NCBI GenBank assembly: GCA_040902105.1
Contig: JBBDXW010000001.1
Coordinates: forward strand, 157,336 to 221,335
DNA: 64,000 nucleotides
Direction: 5' to 3'
Source: IDS-8 sp040902105
GTDB lineage: Bacteria > Pseudomonadota > Gammaproteobacteria > Steroidobacterales > Woeseiaceae
Shown: positions 9,521 to 18,170 of the stretch, piece after piece
How positions within the stretch are numbered: the first letter of the stretch is position 1
Layout: every line of letters begins with the position of its first letter
Made by a program: the position numbers and the translations under genes
The notes under the pieces: generated by a model
The model's database searches: none
What the model saw: the letters and a program-made list of their open reading frames with translations, nothing else
Told to the model about the DNA's origin: nothing

Positions 9521-10036
9521 ATGTACTGTCCATTTTGCAGTCACGAAGAAACGAAGGTTATCGACTCGCGCCTGGCGGCCGACGGCCGGCAGATACGCAG
9601 ACGGCGCCAGTGCCTGGATTGCAATGAGCGCTTCACCACTTTCGAAACCGCCGAACTGGTGATGCCGCGGCTGATCAAGAGCGACAGCAGCCGCCAGCCG
9701 TTCGATGAGAACAAATTGCGCAACAGCATGATCAGGGCGCTGGAAAAGCGCCCGGTACCCGCCGATGAATTCGAACAGGCGATCGGGCGACTGGTGCACA
9801 AGCTGCGCACGATGGGCGAGCGCGAGGTTCCGGCGCGGCTCGTCGGAGAACTGGTGATGGAGGAACTTCGCAGCCTGGATGAAGTCGCGTACGTACGCTT
9901 CGCATCCGTTTACCGGAGCTTTCAGGACGTCACGGAGTTTCAGGACGAGATCAAGCGCCTGCAGGAGATCTCCAGCGCTGCGGCCAGCCGCGAACAAATG
10001 TCCCTGCTGCCGGATCTGCTCGACAAGAAGCGCTGA
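9521..10036 (+). CDS. nrdR: Transcriptional repressor NrdR
   Basis: A 171-residue repressor of ribonucleotide reductase genes. The N-terminal zinc ribbon is complete (MYCPFCSHEETKVIDSR and RQCLDCNERFTTFE, four Cys), followed by the ATP-cone domain with VPARLVGELVMEELRSLDEVAYVRFASVYR. It is about 20 residues longer than the E. coli protein (149), through a C-terminal tail (LQEISSAAASREQMSLLPDLL). The riboflavin genes follow on the same strand (ribD starts 15 nt after the stop), matching the nrdR-ribD order of enterobacteria. Confidence 0.96.
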   Translation: MYCPFCSHEETKVIDSRLAADGRQIRRRRQCLDCNERFTTFETAELVMPRLIKSDSSRQPFDENKLRNSMIRALEKRPVPADEFEQAIGRLVHKLRTMGEREVPARLVGELVMEELRSLDEVAYVRFASVYRSFQDVTEFQDEIKRLQEISSAAASREQMSLLPDLLDKKR

Positions 10037-10051
10037 ACCGAACCTCAAGCA

Positions 10052-11167
10052 ATGAGCGATTTCTCCGCCGCAGATTGCCGTCACATGGCTCGCGCCCTGC
10101 AGCTTGCGAGAAAAGGGCTGACGACGGCACATCCGAATCCAAGGGTCGGGTGCGTGCTGGTACGTGACGATGTCGTTGTCGGTGAGGGTTGGCACCGGAA
10201 GACCGGGGAAGCCCACGCCGAGGTCAATGCGATCGAAGCGGCAGGGGCCAGGGCGGCCGGCGCGACGGCGTTTGTGACGCTCGAGCCATGCGGCCACACG
10301 GGTAAGACAGGGCCGTGTACGGAGGCGCTGATCCGCGCGCGCATCGCCAAAGTGGTGTTCGCGATCGAGGATCCGTCGGTGCGTGCGGGCGGCCGTGCCC
10401 GGACTACTCTCGAAAATGCAGGCATCGAAGTCGGGAGCGGGCTCATGCAGGGCGAAGCGCTCAAGCTCAATGAAGGATTCGTGATGCGCGTCCGCGATCG
10501 CCGACCCTTCGTCAGGCTCAAGGTGGCTGCAAGCATGGATGGCGCCACCGCCATGCGCAGCGGGCAAAGTCGGTGGATTAGCGGAGAGGCCGCGCGGCGG
10601 GACGTACAGAGGCTTCGTGCCATGTCCGGCGCACTGCTGACCGGCGTCGGCACGGTCCTCGCGGACGATCCGCGGTTGACCGTTCGGGAGTCGTCGCTGG
10701 TACTGCAACCGCCGCTACGCGTGGTCGTCGACTCTCGCCTGCGGACGCCACCGGCGGCGCGGCTGCTCGCAGAGTCCGGCAAGACGTTGATCTTTTGCGC
10801 GGACGACAGCAATCGCGAGCCGCTCGAGAAGGCCGGGGCAACAGTCCATCGCGTTGCTTCGGATCGCGGTCGGGTCGCCCTTCCGGAAGTCATGCGAGAG
10901 TTGGCCGATCTCGAGGTCAACGACGTCCTGATCGAAGCCGGTCCGGGTCTTGCGGGCAGCCTGCTCGCCGCGAGCCTCATTGACGAACTTGTCATTTATC
11001 AGGCGCCGCATATCATGGGTAGCGAAACCTCGGGAATGTTTGCGACACCCGGGTGGACGCAACTGGCGCATCGCAGGCAACTTCATGTCGTGGATGTGCG
11101 CCGCGTGGGACAGGATCTGAAGATCACGATGCGGCCTGTATATTTGCCGGACTCACCGGGGCACTGA
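10052..11167 (+). CDS. ribD: Bifunctional diaminohydroxyphosphoribosylaminopyrimidine deaminase / 5-amino-6-(5-phosphoribosylamino)uracil reductase
   Basis: A 371-residue two-domain enzyme performing steps two and three of riboflavin synthesis. The N-terminal deaminase has the zinc site HAEVNAIEAAG plus TLEPCGHTGKTGPC. The C-terminal reductase begins near residue 150 (RPFVRLKVAASMDGATAM) and contains VLIEAGPGLAGSLL. ribE follows 6 nt after the stop, so the genes form an operon. Confidence 0.96.
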   Translation: MSDFSAADCRHMARALQLARKGLTTAHPNPRVGCVLVRDDVVVGEGWHRKTGEAHAEVNAIEAAGARAAGATAFVTLEPCGHTGKTGPCTEALIRARIAKVVFAIEDPSVRAGGRARTTLENAGIEVGSGLMQGEALKLNEGFVMRVRDRRPFVRLKVAASMDGATAMRSGQSRWISGEAARRDVQRLRAMSGALLTGVGTVLADDPRLTVRESSLVLQPPLRVVVDSRLRTPPAARLLAESGKTLIFCADDSNREPLEKAGATVHRVASDRGRVALPEVMRELADLEVNDVLIEAGPGLAGSLLAASLIDELVIYQAPHIMGSETSGMFATPGWTQLAHRRQLHVVDVRRVGQDLKITMRPVYLPDSPGH

Positions 11168-11173
11168 GGGCCA

Positions 11174-11839
11174 ATGTTTACCGGAATCATCAAAGCGCTC
11201 GGCACTGTAGAGCGAATCCAGCCGCAACGAGGCGACATCCGGCTTTCGATTCGTTCGGCGCAGCTGCGCTGGCGGGAATACGAAGTGGGCGAAAGCATTT
11301 CGGTCAACGGTGCCTGCCTGACCGTCGTCGCATTGCGAGACGATGGGTTCGACAGCGACGTGTCGTCGGAGACGCTTGGCGTCACCGCCCTGTGCAACCT
11401 GAAGGCCGGCAGCAGCGTGAATCTCGAACCGGCCATGAGTCTCGGCGACCGCCTCGGCGGACACCTGGTGAGCGGACACGTCGATTGTGTCGGTACCGTG
11501 CTCGAACGTAACAACGAGGCGCGCTCGGTACGATTGCGGATCGGTCTGGCCACTCCCTGGCTTCGCTACATCGTGAAGAAGGGCTCCGTATGCGTGGATG
11601 GCGTCAGCCTTACCATCAACGAGGTATCAGTGGATTCGTTTTCTGTGAATATCATTCCCCATACGGCCGGTGCCACGATCGCGGGCGCTTACAAGGCAGG
11701 CTCGAGGGTCAATATCGAAGTTGACCTTGTTGCCCGCTACCTGGAAGGGCTGCTGAACGCCCGCGCCGCGAACGGTGCGACAATGGACCAGTCCGGGCAT
11801 GTTTCGATGGATTTCCTGAGAGCTCATGGCTATGCATAA
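11174..11839 (+). CDS. ribE: Riboflavin synthase, alpha subunit
   Basis: A 221-residue enzyme that dismutates two 6,7-dimethyl-8-ribityllumazines into riboflavin. It shows the characteristic N-terminus MFTGIIKALGTV and two homologous lumazine-binding barrels, each with a GxCLTV/GVSLTI-type motif (NGACLTVV near residue 48, DGVSLTINEV near 145). Its 3' end overlaps the ribBA start by 14 nt. This gene is called ribC in some gammaproteobacterial annotations. Confidence 0.95.
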   Translation: MFTGIIKALGTVERIQPQRGDIRLSIRSAQLRWREYEVGESISVNGACLTVVALRDDGFDSDVSSETLGVTALCNLKAGSSVNLEPAMSLGDRLGGHLVSGHVDCVGTVLERNNEARSVRLRIGLATPWLRYIVKKGSVCVDGVSLTINEVSVDSFSVNIIPHTAGATIAGAYKAGSRVNIEVDLVARYLEGLLNARAANGATMDQSGHVSMDFLRAHGYA

Positions 11840-12977
11840 CAAGACAACCGTCCACCCGTCTGCGGCCGGCTCCACCTTCAGCAGCATCGAGGAGATCATC
11901 GCCGACGTTCGCGACGGCAAAATGGTCATCATGGTCGACGACGAGAATCGCGAGAACGAAGGCGACCTGCTGATGGCCGCGGAGAAGGTCCGCGCGCAGG
12001 ACATCAATTATATGGCGCGATACGGTCGCGGCCTCATCTGCCTGACCATGACACCCGAGCGCTGCTCGCAGCTGCGCTTGCCGTTGATGGTCGACGACAC
12101 TGACCGCCGCCACGCGACCAACTTTACGATCTCGATCGAGGCGGCCGAGGGCATAACGACCGGCATTTCCGCACACGATCGCGCGAAAACCGTGCAGGTC
12201 GCCGTCGCGCCCGGTGCGCGTCCGGAGCATCTCAGTCAGCCGGGCCATATTTTCCCGGTTATGGCACAGCCGGGCGGGGTCTTGACCCGCGCCGGGCATA
12301 CCGAAGCGGGTTGCGATCTTGCGAGACTCGGGGGTTTCGAGCCCGCCGCCGCCATTGTCGAGATCCTCAACGAAGACGGCAGTATGGCGCGCCGGCCCGA
12401 TCTCGAAGCGTTCTCGCGGGAACACGGTGTCAGGATCGGCACCATTGCAGATTTGATCCGGTACCGGCTGGAGAAGGAACGCTACGTCGAGAGGATTGCC
12501 GAGACGACGGTTCAGACGGCGCATGGGGAGTTCCGCTTGTACTGCTATGACGATCGCGTCAATCGAACGGTGCATGTCGCTCTGGCGAAAGGCGATATGC
12601 AAAAGGCATCGTCGCCGCTGGTCCGCGTCCACATACAGGACACGCTCGGCGATATACTCGGCGTACAAAGTCCCGCGCTTGGCTGGCCGCTCGACAGCGC
12701 GATCGAGCGCATTGCCAGGGAGGAGGCCGGCATCGTCGTCGTTCTGAGGGAACAGGAATCGTCGCGCGAGCTTATGGAGGCGGTCGAATCGCTGTCGGAT
12801 ACGCGGGACGATCTTACGGAACGGCGGCGGGGTGAGGCCGTGGTCAAAACCTATGGTGTTGGCGCACAGATTTTGCGCGATCTCGGTGTGCAACGCATGC
12901 GGGTGTTGTCCGCGCCGAAGCAAATGCACGGTATTTCGGGGTTCGATCTGGAGATTACGGAGTACGTCGAACGATAG
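11826..12977 (+). CDS. ribBA: 3,4-dihydroxy-2-butanone 4-phosphate synthase with degenerate GTP cyclohydrolase II-like domain
   Basis: A 383-residue fusion. The N-terminal DHBP synthase half is complete: DDENRENEGDLLMAAE, RRHATNFTIS and the RAGHTEAGCDL loop. The C-terminal half has the GTP cyclohydrolase II fold signature at its ends (VRVH near residue 265, QILRDLGVQRMRVLSAPKQ near 345). The zinc-binding ECLTGD...CDCG segment is replaced by IQDTLGDILGVQSPALGW, with no cysteine. The second activity is therefore probably absent, and a separate ribA would be needed elsewhere. Comparable RibB-RibA-like hybrids (RibBX) are known. Confidence 0.93.
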   Translation: MAMHNKTTVHPSAAGSTFSSIEEIIADVRDGKMVIMVDDENRENEGDLLMAAEKVRAQDINYMARYGRGLICLTMTPERCSQLRLPLMVDDTDRRHATNFTISIEAAEGITTGISAHDRAKTVQVAVAPGARPEHLSQPGHIFPVMAQPGGVLTRAGHTEAGCDLARLGGFEPAAAIVEILNEDGSMARRPDLEAFSREHGVRIGTIADLIRYRLEKERYVERIAETTVQTAHGEFRLYCYDDRVNRTVHVALAKGDMQKASSPLVRVHIQDTLGDILGVQSPALGWPLDSAIERIAREEAGIVVVLREQESSRELMEAVESLSDTRDDLTERRRGEAVVKTYGVGAQILRDLGVQRMRVLSAPKQMHGISGFDLEITEYVER

Positions 12978-13048
12978 GTGAGGGACGTTCCATTGACGGC
13001 GGCCGGGGGCGCTGCGCGAATTCTTCTTCAGTCGCTCGACGATATTTG

Positions 13049-13119
13049 CCGGGTGAAAAAGGGATACCGGCGGCACCCCGGCGCGCAGATTTCAACGCGC
13101 TGGCTCCGAGCTACGGAGA
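13049..13119 (+). promoter_or_regulatory. Structured ribBA-ribH intergenic region with RFN-like words
   Basis: The 226-bp gap upstream of ribH contains three consecutive potential hairpins: CCGGGTG...CACCCCGG (13049-13081), GCGCG...CGCGC (13081-13100) and CTCCG...CGGAG (13104-13118). The words GGGTGAAA (13051) and ACCGGCGG (13066) are in the order and near-spacing of the FMN riboswitch (RFN) core. However, the later RFN motifs (AGCCCGCGA, GCCGACAGT) are not present. It could be a degenerate or divergent regulator, or chance. Confidence 0.25.
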
Positions 13120-13203
13120 CCCCCGGCGGGTGGCTTTGAGGTTGCGGTGCCTGTGAAGCGAAGCCCCGCACCAAACGGAGAATTGGACAGACCAAAGGGA
13201 ACC

Positions 13204-13677
13204 ATGGAAAAAATAAAAACGATCGAAGGTGAGTTAAATGCTCGCGATGCGCGGTTCACCATCGTCGCGTCGCGGTTCAACGATTTTATTGTGGAGTCGC
13301 TGATCAAGGGGGCTGTATCCTGTCTTCGCCGTCATGGCGCGGCGGATGCGGCTATCGAACTCGTTCGCGTTCCCGGCGCTTACGAAATGCCGCTTGCAGT
13401 GGAGAAAGTCGCGTCGTCTCGGCGATGCGACGGTATCATTGCGCTGGGCGCCGTCATTCGCGGGGCGACGCCGCATTTCGAGTACGTGGCCGGTGAATGC
13501 ATCCGCGGCGTGTCCGCGGCGGGTCGTGCCCATGGTATTCCGATCGGTTTCGGCGTCCTGACGGTCGATACGATCGAACAGGCGATCGAGCGCGCCGGCA
13601 CCAAAGCAGGCAACAAGGGTGAGGAAGCGGCTTTGGCTGCCATTGAAATGATCAACCTGTTGCGCCGCCTCGCGTGA
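13204..13677 (+). CDS. ribH: 6,7-dimethyl-8-ribityllumazine synthase
   Basis: A 157-residue lumazine synthase that condenses the RibB and RibD products. Motifs: SRFNDFIVESLIKGA, VPGAYEMPLAVEK, IALGAVIRGATPHFEYV (with the catalytic His) and GIPIGFGVLTVDT. The start at 13204 follows an AAAGGGA ribosome-binding site. In-frame codons upstream to 13147 exist but lack family similarity. It is separated from ribBA by a 226-bp structured gap and from nusB by a palindromic repeat. Confidence 0.96.
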   Translation: MEKIKTIEGELNARDARFTIVASRFNDFIVESLIKGAVSCLRRHGAADAAIELVRVPGAYEMPLAVEKVASSRRCDGIIALGAVIRGATPHFEYVAGECIRGVSAAGRAHGIPIGFGVLTVDTIEQAIERAGTKAGNKGEEAALAAIEMINLLRRLA

Positions 13678-13682
13678 CCCGG

Positions 13683-13789
13683 CCATTTGGGGACAGTGAC
13701 CTTTTCTCGCCATTTGGGGACAGTGACCTTTTCTCGGGGATAGGGTCACTGTCCCCAAATGGCGGAATTAAGGTCACTGTCCCCAAATG
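13683..13789. repeat. Palindromic repeat family E, copy 1 (two left and two right arms)
   Basis: Two direct copies of CCATTTGGGGACAGTGACC are followed by two copies of the complement, the last ending in CCCCAAATG. It resembles the REP sequences associated with tyrosine transposases, which often read GGGGACAG-type palindromes; that link is from general knowledge. It fills the whole ribH-nusB gap, and its last three bases are the nusB start codon. Confidence 0.9.
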
Positions 13790-14230
13790 ACCCGTCCTCA
13801 GATCACCGCGCGCGGCCGTGCTCGAGAACTGCTCGTGCAGGCGCTTTATCAGATGCAGATCGCGGATCACGACAAGTCCGAACTGTTCGCGCAGTTCCGT
13901 GAGCGACCGGATTACCAGAGGGTCGACCGGCAGTTTTTCGATGAGGTCCTGAGCGGCATTATTGACGCCCGGCCGTCCCTCGAGCAGCAGGCCGGAGAAT
14001 TTCTCGACCGGCCCATATCGCACCTCGATCCCGTCGAGCGGGGCATTCTTTTGCTGGGCCTTTATGAACTGCAGGCACGCGCGGAAATCCCGTATCGCGT
14101 CGTCATCAACGAGGCAGTCAATCTGACCAAGCGATTCGGTGCCGTTGACGGCCACAAATACGTCAACGCTGTTCTTGACCGGGCTTCGGGACAGATGCGC
14201 CGCGGCGAGAGCGGCAGTTCAACTCGCTGA
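13787..14230 (+). CDS. nusB: Transcription antitermination factor NusB
   Basis: A 147-residue all-helical protein that binds boxA RNA with NusE (S10) in rRNA antitermination. Motifs: RARELLVQALYQMQ at the N-terminus, LDPVERGILLLGLYEL and PYRVVINEAVNLTKRFG. The ATG used is the outermost ATG of a family E palindrome, so the repeat supplies the start codon. The only Shine-Dalgarno-like AAGG is 13 nt upstream inside the repeat. ribH-nusB-thiL-pgpA is a standard gene order. Confidence 0.95.
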   Translation: MTRPQITARGRARELLVQALYQMQIADHDKSELFAQFRERPDYQRVDRQFFDEVLSGIIDARPSLEQQAGEFLDRPISHLDPVERGILLLGLYELQARAEIPYRVVINEAVNLTKRFGAVDGHKYVNAVLDRASGQMRRGESGSSTR

Positions 14231-14245
14231 CATCGGACGACCGCC

Positions 14246-15205
14246 GTGGACGAGTTCGAACTGATCCGTCGTTTTTTCCTGCAGCGGGAACGCGGCGACG
14301 GTGTACTGATCGGCATCGGAGATGACGGCGCCGTCGTTGACCCGGCACCGAATCGCAAGCTCGTGGCCGTCGTCGATACGCTCATTGCGGGGGTACATTA
14401 TCCACTCGATTTCCCTGCGGCGGATGTGGGGTACCGCGCTTTGGCTGTCAACCTCTCGGACGTTGCCGCGATGGGCGGCAAGCCGAGATGGATGACTCTC
14501 GCATTGACGCTGCCTGAGGCCGACGAGGCGTGGTTGACCGGTTTTGCCAAGGGGCTTTTCGAAGCCGCCGCTGAATACGACGTCGCTTTGATCGGCGGCG
14601 ATACGACCCGAGGCGCACAAACGGTGATCAGCGTGCAGCTTTTAGGCGACGTGCAGGCGAGTGCGATTCTGACCCGCAGCGGTGCGAAGGCCGGCGACGG
14701 GATTTACGTGACCGGTACAGTCGGCGACGCGGCGCGAGGGCTCGTAATCCTCAAGAGTCCGGGCGGCGCCCATAACGATGCCGATGCCGCGTACCTCATC
14801 GCGCGTTTCGCACGACCCGTGGCCCGGGTCGCCTTTGGTGCATCGATTGCCGGGCTCGCGACGGCCGCGATCGATTTGTCCGACGGCCTGGCCGGCGACC
14901 TGGAAAAATTGCTGCATGCCAGTGGTGCTGCAGGAACTATTGAGCCAGGGCTGTTGCCCGTTTCTCCGCCGCTGCGGCGCGCAGTCGGTGGCGATGAGTC
15001 GCTCAATCTGGCGCTCGGAGGCGGCGACGACTACGAGTTGTGTTTTACTGCGCGAAGTACGGACCAGGCGCGGATAGTCGAATTGGCTTCCGCGCACGGC
15101 GTACCGATCACGCGCATCGGCGAAATATCCCGAGGCGCGGGGCTGACGTGCACGAAAGAGGGGAAACGCGTTCCGAACCAGAATCACGGTTATCGTCATT
15201 TCTGA
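14246..15205 (+). CDS. thiL: Thiamine-monophosphate kinase
   Basis: A 319-residue enzyme phosphorylating thiamine monophosphate to thiamine diphosphate. It shows the PurM/ThiL N-terminal EFELIRRFF, the metal-binding GIGDDGAVVDP, AVNLSDVAAMGGKPRW, the GGDTTRG loop and DLSDGLAGDLEKLL. It starts 15 nt after nusB and is followed by pgpA. Confidence 0.96.
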   Translation: MDEFELIRRFFLQRERGDGVLIGIGDDGAVVDPAPNRKLVAVVDTLIAGVHYPLDFPAADVGYRALAVNLSDVAAMGGKPRWMTLALTLPEADEAWLTGFAKGLFEAAAEYDVALIGGDTTRGAQTVISVQLLGDVQASAILTRSGAKAGDGIYVTGTVGDAARGLVILKSPGGAHNDADAAYLIARFARPVARVAFGASIAGLATAAIDLSDGLAGDLEKLLHASGAAGTIEPGLLPVSPPLRRAVGGDESLNLALGGGDDYELCFTARSTDQARIVELASAHGVPITRIGEISRGAGLTCTKEGKRVPNQNHGYRHF

Positions 15206-15219
15206 GGGCATTTCTGAAA

Positions 15220-15732
15220 TTGCAGCAGCGCAGACCCTCAAGAACCGCTGAATCTGGCGCAGACCTTCGACGAAAGGTACTGCGCGACCCGATCATGTTG
15301 CTCGCATTCGGTTTCGGCGCCGGCCTGTCGCCGAAAGCGCCGGGCACCGCCGGTTCGTTGCTCGGCGTGCTGCTCGCCTGGGCCTTGCTGCCTTTGCCGA
15401 TGAACGCGAAGCTGTTACTGGGAATTCTCCTGTTCGCCGCCGGCATCTGGCTGTGCGGGGAGGCCGGCCGGCGCTCCGGCGTGGACGATCACCCGGGGAT
15501 CGTGTGGGACGAGATCGTGGCTATGTATCTGGTTTTGCTGGCACTTCCGACTTCGATCGGCTCCTGGATTGCGGCTTTCGCGCTCTTCAGGCTGTTCGAC
15601 ATCTGGAAACCCTGGCCGATACGGGACCTGGATCACAGACTCACCAGTGGCCTCGGAACTATGCTCGATGATCTCTTGGCCGCTCTGTATACCGCATCGC
15701 TCCTCGGTCTCGGCAGGTGGCTCATGTTCTGA
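15220..15732 (+). CDS. pgpA: Phosphatidylglycerophosphatase A
   Basis: A membrane phosphatase making phosphatidylglycerol. Motifs: LLAFGFGAGLSPKAPGTAGSL, DDHPGIVWDEIVAMY and FRLFDIWKPWPIR. Three hydrophobic segments follow. I chose the TTG at 15220 (14 nt after the thiL stop, with GAGGG upstream), which gives 170 residues, close to the 172 of E. coli; the ATG at 15295 would remove the conserved N-terminal extension. Confidence 0.92.
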   Translation: MQQRRPSRTAESGADLRRKVLRDPIMLLAFGFGAGLSPKAPGTAGSLLGVLLAWALLPLPMNAKLLLGILLFAAGIWLCGEAGRRSGVDDHPGIVWDEIVAMYLVLLALPTSIGSWIAAFALFRLFDIWKPWPIRDLDHRLTSGLGTMLDDLLAALYTASLLGLGRWLMF

Positions 15733-15747
15733 TCAGGCTGCCACAAA

Positions 15748-17052
15748 ATGGTCCGTAACGTTAGCGAAATGAAGCGACTTGCCGACGTGCCGAAGAAGAT
15801 CGGCAAGTACGTGATCATCAACAAGGTCGGCAAAGGCAGCACCGGCACCGTTTACCTCTCGCACGACCCCTATTATCGCCGCGACGTCGCCATCAAGGTC
15901 TACAACATCGAAGAAGACACGGACCAGGAGCGCGCCCGGGTCTCGCGAAAGATGTTTTTCAATGAAGCGCATATGGTCGGCATGCTGCAGCACCCGAACA
16001 TCATGCCGATCTACGACGCCGGCGAAGAAGCCGGCAAGTACTACGTCGTCACTGAACACATCCAGGGTGCGCGTACATTGGCCGCGTATTGCCGCCCGGA
16101 TAATGTGCTGCGCGTCGACGACGTCGTGGAAATCATCTACAAGTGCTCCAAGGCATTGCATTACGCTCACGGCCGCGGTGTGATCCATCGTGACATCAAG
16201 CCGAGCAACATCATGCTGACGATCGATAACGACGTCAGGATCATCGACTTCGGTATCGCCATCTGCACCGACTCCGAAGTGTCGCGTATCGAAGGCATCG
16301 CCGGTTCGCCGAGTTACATGTCACCGGAACAGGTGCAGTCCGAGGAGCTCACGTCGCGCTCGGATATCTATTCGCTGGGCGCCGTGCTGTACGAATTGTT
16401 GACGGGTTTCAGGCCGTTCCGCGCCGATAACCTGTCGAAACTGCTGCATCAGATCGTTTACGCAACCCCGCCGCCCATCCACACCTATCGCGACGACCTG
16501 CCGGAGGAACTGGAGAACGTCGTGGCGATGTGCATGCAAAAGGACCCGGGCAAGCGTTGCGCGAGCGGCGCGGCGATGGCGGCCGATCTGACGCGGGTGC
16601 ACAAGGACCTGCGCGCGAAGTACGACAGCCTCGACAACCAGGAACACTTCGATCTGTTGCGCACCCTGACGTTCTTCCACGAGTTTTCGCATGCGGAGAT
16701 CTGGGAAGTGCTTCGCGCCAGCGACTGGCATGAATACAAGGGCGGCGAAGACATCGTTCGAGAAGGCGAAATGGACGATCGCTTTTACATCATCGTGGCG
16801 GGACAGGCGGACGTTGAGGCCAACAGCAAAAAGCTCGGCGTTCTGTCGAACGGCGATTGTTTCGGCGAGACGAGTTATGTTCGAGGGGCGAAACGAACCG
16901 CCTCTATCCGGGCCAGCGGCAACGTTACGATACTGCGCGTCAGCTCGACGCTGATGGAGCAGGTTTCATCGGCCTGCCAGTTGCGATTCAACAAGGTGTT
17001 CCTGCGTTCCCTGATCACGCGCCTGCAGGGCGACGGCAACACTCAAACCTGA
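15748..17052 (+). CDS. Hanks-type Ser/Thr protein kinase with C-terminal cyclic nucleotide-binding domain
   Basis: A 434-residue protein. The kinase domain (about residues 20-285) has glycine loop GKGSTGTVY, VAIK Lys50, helix C Glu73, HRDIKPSN (Asp149), DFG at 167 and SPSYMSPEQ, so it looks catalytically competent. A cNMP-binding fold (about 325-425) follows, with the FGE phosphate-binding turn (GDCFGETSYVRGAKRTASIRA). There is no transmembrane segment. This kinase-cNMP fusion suggests activity controlled by a nucleotide second messenger, but ligand and target are unknown. It is the last gene of the nusB-thiL-pgpA run. MKRLADVPKK at 15769 is an alternative start. Confidence 0.9.
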   Translation: MVRNVSEMKRLADVPKKIGKYVIINKVGKGSTGTVYLSHDPYYRRDVAIKVYNIEEDTDQERARVSRKMFFNEAHMVGMLQHPNIMPIYDAGEEAGKYYVVTEHIQGARTLAAYCRPDNVLRVDDVVEIIYKCSKALHYAHGRGVIHRDIKPSNIMLTIDNDVRIIDFGIAICTDSEVSRIEGIAGSPSYMSPEQVQSEELTSRSDIYSLGAVLYELLTGFRPFRADNLSKLLHQIVYATPPPIHTYRDDLPEELENVVAMCMQKDPGKRCASGAAMAADLTRVHKDLRAKYDSLDNQEHFDLLRTLTFFHEFSHAEIWEVLRASDWHEYKGGEDIVREGEMDDRFYIIVAGQADVEANSKKLGVLSNGDCFGETSYVRGAKRTASIRASGNVTILRVSSTLMEQVSSACQLRFNKVFLRSLITRLQGDGNTQT

Positions 17053-17146
17053 GGGTCGCCCGCGTGGTGGGCTTTCGCGATTACAGGAGCCCGCCCTTCG
17101 GTGTCCTGGTCAAACAGCCGCCAGCAACTCGGTCAGGCGTTTTCTC

Positions 17147-18170
17147 TCACGGCTCCACACGCCGATTGAACGGGGCAAAGATACCGTTGTAATACTCCGA
17201 ATAACCGCGCGCCCGACCGGCTTCGACGTCGAACACGAAGCGATCCATCGGCCAGTCGGCTCGTCCGAAGCTGTGATTGCCTTTGTAGACAAGTTTAAGT
17301 GCCGGCCGCTCATCGCCGTTCAGCACGATTCGCTCGAGATGACCGCTTTTCTCGACGATAGCGAATCGTTCTCGTGCATCCGGAACGTTGCCGCCGCGAA
17401 TCGCCTGAACGTCGTAATAACGATCGCCGATATACTCACCCGCGTACATCATCGATGCCTCGCGGGAAAGCTTCGGCGTATCGGCTGCCGATTCCGGCAA
17501 TCCCAGCACTTCTCGGGCCACCAGACCTTCAATGACGAGCGCGTCCGCCGCCGTGTTCGCTGTGTTCACCAGAACCGCAATCGTCACGTCGTCGTCCGGA
17601 TAGTGGGCAAGAACGGCCCCGTACGTCAGCAGAAAGCTTCCGGTGTGGCCCCAGATCGAATGCCCGTCGAGGCGACCGCGGCGGACGCCCAGGCCGTAGT
17701 CGACGGCAACCCGGTCCGCCAGGATCGACGGCTGCTGCATCTCGACGATGCGGGCCTCGGGGATAAACCGTGCCCTGCCAGCGCGGCGGGCAGACGACCC
17801 AGATCGAGCGCGGTGCTGCACAACCCGCCGTCCCCCTGCACGCCTGCCTCGGCGTACAGAGAGTTCCGGTTGAAAACCGGGATCGGCATCCAGGGCGCGC
17901 CCGTCAAGGTAATCGAGCACAAACGAGGCTGGCAAGGCCGCGACGGGTTTCTCCGAGTGCAGCAAGCGCACGAAGTCGGCTGCCGGGTAATCGTTGAGGC
18001 CGGAGGTATGGTTGAGCAACTGTCGAAGGGATATTCGGCGGCCCTGTTCGAAATTCGGAAAAGCCGGCAGCAGTGTCGTCAGATCGTCATCGAGCCTGAG
18101 TTCGCCTTCTTCGACGAGCCTCATGACAGCGAGCGCAGTGAACAACTTCGATACGGAGGCGATGTCGTAT
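17147..18170 (-). pseudogene. Decayed serine hydrolase (class C beta-lactamase family)
   Basis: The N-terminal part carries the catalytic SVSK motif (YDIASVSKLFTALAVMRL) and LLNHTSGL. The C-terminal part carries IWGHTGSF and a PDDDVTIAVLVN strand. Between them the frame is lost: the expected AGGLCSTALDLGRL-like segment is in a different frame (about 17770-17880). The roughly 80-100 residues that normally separate the PG and GGL motifs, including the YxN motif, are missing. The 5' end stops abruptly before YDIAS and abuts an unrelated kinase/TPR fragment. An internal deletion with frameshift plus loss of the 5' end is the simplest reading. Confidence 0.75.

Noticed and set aside
13021..13140. 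A bona fide FMN riboswitch upstream of ribH
   Set aside because: Only two core words match; the remaining conserved RFN segments and pairing are missing, so it is reported only as a low-confidence structured region.
13683..13789. Families B, D and E as ordinary Rho-independent terminators
   Set aside because: They lack a T tract, occur within operons such as ribH-nusB, and have duplicated arms. A terminator side effect remains possible for the miaE-lpxH copy.
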